A stretch of DNA of 64,000 nt. Source: Oceanobacillus zhaokaii. Its GTDB lineage: Bacteria; Bacillota; Bacilli; Bacillales; Amphibacillaceae. Position 1 is the stretch's first letter. Each line of letters opens with the position of its first letter. Of this stretch, positions 62,911-64,000 are shown piece after piece. The notes under the pieces are model-generated. The model worked only from the letters and a program-made list of their open reading frames with translations, was not told the DNA's origin and ran no database searches. Where the stretch lies: contig NZ_CP024848.1 of the NCBI RefSeq assembly GCF_003352005.1, forward strand, positions 2,799,001 to 2,863,000. Direction: 5' to 3'. The translations under genes and the position numbers were made by a program.

Positions 62911-63771
62911 TTAGAAATCTTCCTTAATAAGGGAGATTGCTGCTCTTGTTTCATCTAGATGCTTGACCGTTTTTTCATATTCAACAGAGGCGAGCGACAT
63001 AAATAGAATGTCAATGATATGCAACTGAGCAATGCGTGATGATGTTGCTCCGCTTCGAATCGTTGCTTCCTTTGCGGCGGAAGTATATAAACGAATATCG
63101 GAATAGTTTGAGACAGCAGTATTCCCATATTTCGTAATACTAATCGTTGTTGTCTGTTTCGATTTTGCAAGCTTTATTAATTTGGCCACTTCTTCCGTAT
63201 TCCCAGAAAAAGATATGCCAACAACGACATCACCTTCTCCTTTGTTTGCAACAGATGTCGCGGCCATATGTACATCGGAGAACGAAAATGCATTTTTATT
63301 TATTCGTGAAAACTTCTGCTCGGCATCCTTGGCAGCAATATTAGATGCACCGACACCAAAGAAAATAATTGAGTTTGCAGTTGATAGAGCACTTACTGCT
63401 TTTTCAAGTGCTTTAATGTTCATAATATCTGCAGTTTCCTTTAACGTCTGAATTGTATTCGATGTTACCTTTTGAATAATATTATTAAATCCATCATTTG
63501 GCTCAATATCCCGATATTCATTGACAGATTCCACCTGCAAATCACCAGCAATACGGATTTTTAATTCCTGCAGGCCACTAAACCCCAATGATTTACAAAG
63601 GCGAATAACCGCGGCACTGCTAGTATTGCTCTTTTCTCCTAGCAGTAGCGCCGTTAAAAGAATAGATTCTTCTGGGTTTAGCAAAATATATTCTGCTATT
63701 TTTTTCTCGGATGGCGGCAAACGATTTACCATCTCTTTCAAAATCACAAGTCCACCTTTAATATGCGACAT
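62911..63771 (-). CDS. murR: RpiR family regulator MurR
   Basis: 286 residues. N-terminal RpiR helix-turn-helix (about 1-77; SSAAVIRLCKSLGFSGLQELK) and a C-terminal SIS sugar-phosphate-binding domain (IIFFGVGASNIAAKDAEQKF). AAGAGG precedes the ATG. Starts 21 bases after the kinase gene. Likely represses the murQ unit and is relieved by MurNAc-6-P. Confidence 0.9.
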   Translation of the reverse strand: MSHIKGGLVILKEMVNRLPPSEKKIAEYILLNPEESILLTALLLGEKSNTSSAAVIRLCKSLGFSGLQELKIRIAGDLQVESVNEYRDIEPNDGFNNIIQKVTSNTIQTLKETADIMNIKALEKAVSALSTANSIIFFGVGASNIAAKDAEQKFSRINKNAFSFSDVHMAATSVANKGEGDVVVGISFSGNTEEVAKLIKLAKSKQTTTISITKYGNTAVSNYSDIRLYTSAAKEATIRSGATSSRIAQLHIIDILFMSLASVEYEKTVKHLDETRAAISLIKEDF

Positions 63772-63792
63772 TTCTTCTACCTCTTTCCTTAA

Positions 63793-64000
63793 TTAAATCG
63801 TATCAATTATGTTGTTAATAACGGATTGAGACGGTTCCTTTCCTTGACTTATATATGCACCAATCAGCGATCCTCCAACAGGGGGCATCTTTGGCAAAAC
63901 TACGGCTAGATCTAACTGCAGCTCTTGCAAACTAGTTGCTATAAGCATCGGAAGTATATCTTTATCACTAAATACGCCACCACCTAAAACAACTTCTGTT
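63793..64000 (-). CDS. BadF/BcrA-type sugar kinase, C-terminal part only
   Basis: The window edge cuts the gene; the last 68 residues are visible, ending with TAA at 63793. TEVVLGGGVFSDKDILPM and KMPPVGGSLIGAY match the end of the BadF/BadG/BcrA ATPase family, which includes N-acetylglucosamine kinase and the MurNAc/GlcNAc kinase MurK of clostridia. Beside murR and murQ it would phosphorylate imported MurNAc. The assignment rests on 68 residues and context. Confidence 0.7.
   Translation of the reverse strand, partial: TEVVLGGGVFSDKDILPMLIATSLQELQLDLAVVLPKMPPVGGSLIGAYISQGKEPSQSVINNIIDTI

Overview
The window reads as a low-GC Firmicute of the family Bacillaceae, most like the halotolerant Oceanobacillus/Virgibacillus group. 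This rests on gene order that follows the Bacillus subtilis secA-prfB, flagellar/comF and degS-degU blocks, on AGGAGG-type ribosome binding sites, on family-specific proteins (CccB, YdjO, IDEAL domain, SinR/SinI), and on near-identical protein lengths. Species is inference; I ran no search. No rRNA, tRNA, CRISPR array, phage or complete insertion sequence was seen.

Layout. 1-8.8 kb (all minus): a truncated coiled-coil M23 peptidase next to ftsE-ftsX, cytochrome c551, prfB with its programmed +1 frameshift, secA, a 54-residue ORF and the ribosome hibernation factor hpf. 9.2-19.5 kb (all minus): late flagellar and competence block yvyF-flgM-flgN-flgK-flgL-DUF6470-fliW-csrA-flaG-fliD-fliS-fliT preceded by comFA-comFC; the flagellin gene usually found between csrA and flaG is missing here. 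19.8-25.2 kb: degV, degU-degS, divergent yvyE, a VanZ protein and a sinR/sinI switch whose 40-codon sinI is easily overlooked. 25.5-26.9 kb: two wrecked genes, a secreted protein and a class D sortase whose catalytic Cys is now Arg. 27-38 kb: an LCP cell-wall ligase, a class B penicillin-binding protein, an ECF transporter, an IDEAL-domain protein, a P-loop protein with a dead first P-loop, ydjO, and a LysR/YeiH divergent pair. 38-51.7 kb: HAD phosphatase, MFS transporter, a motility/chemotaxis set (motA-motB-MCP-cheX-cheA-cheW), HemAT with two small coiled-coil proteins, and a DUF4097 protein.

52.4-64 kb is the most interesting part: a cell-wall sugar salvage locus. Secreted AmiE, NagZ and NamZ homologues (plus strand) would strip and cleave peptidoglycan fragments outside the cell. 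Facing them on the minus strand are the C-terminus of a BadF-type sugar kinase, MurR, MurQ and an ABC sugar importer (binding protein plus two permeases, no ATPase). In B. subtilis the import step is the phosphotransferase MurP; here an ABC importer plus a cytosolic kinase seems to replace it, both routes ending at MurNAc-6-phosphate and MurQ.

Two families of non-coding repeats are scattered between genes. One is a modular, imperfectly palindromic element of about 100-250 bp present six times, three of them inside the MurNAc locus. The other is a shorter degenerate hairpin element of about 60 bp.
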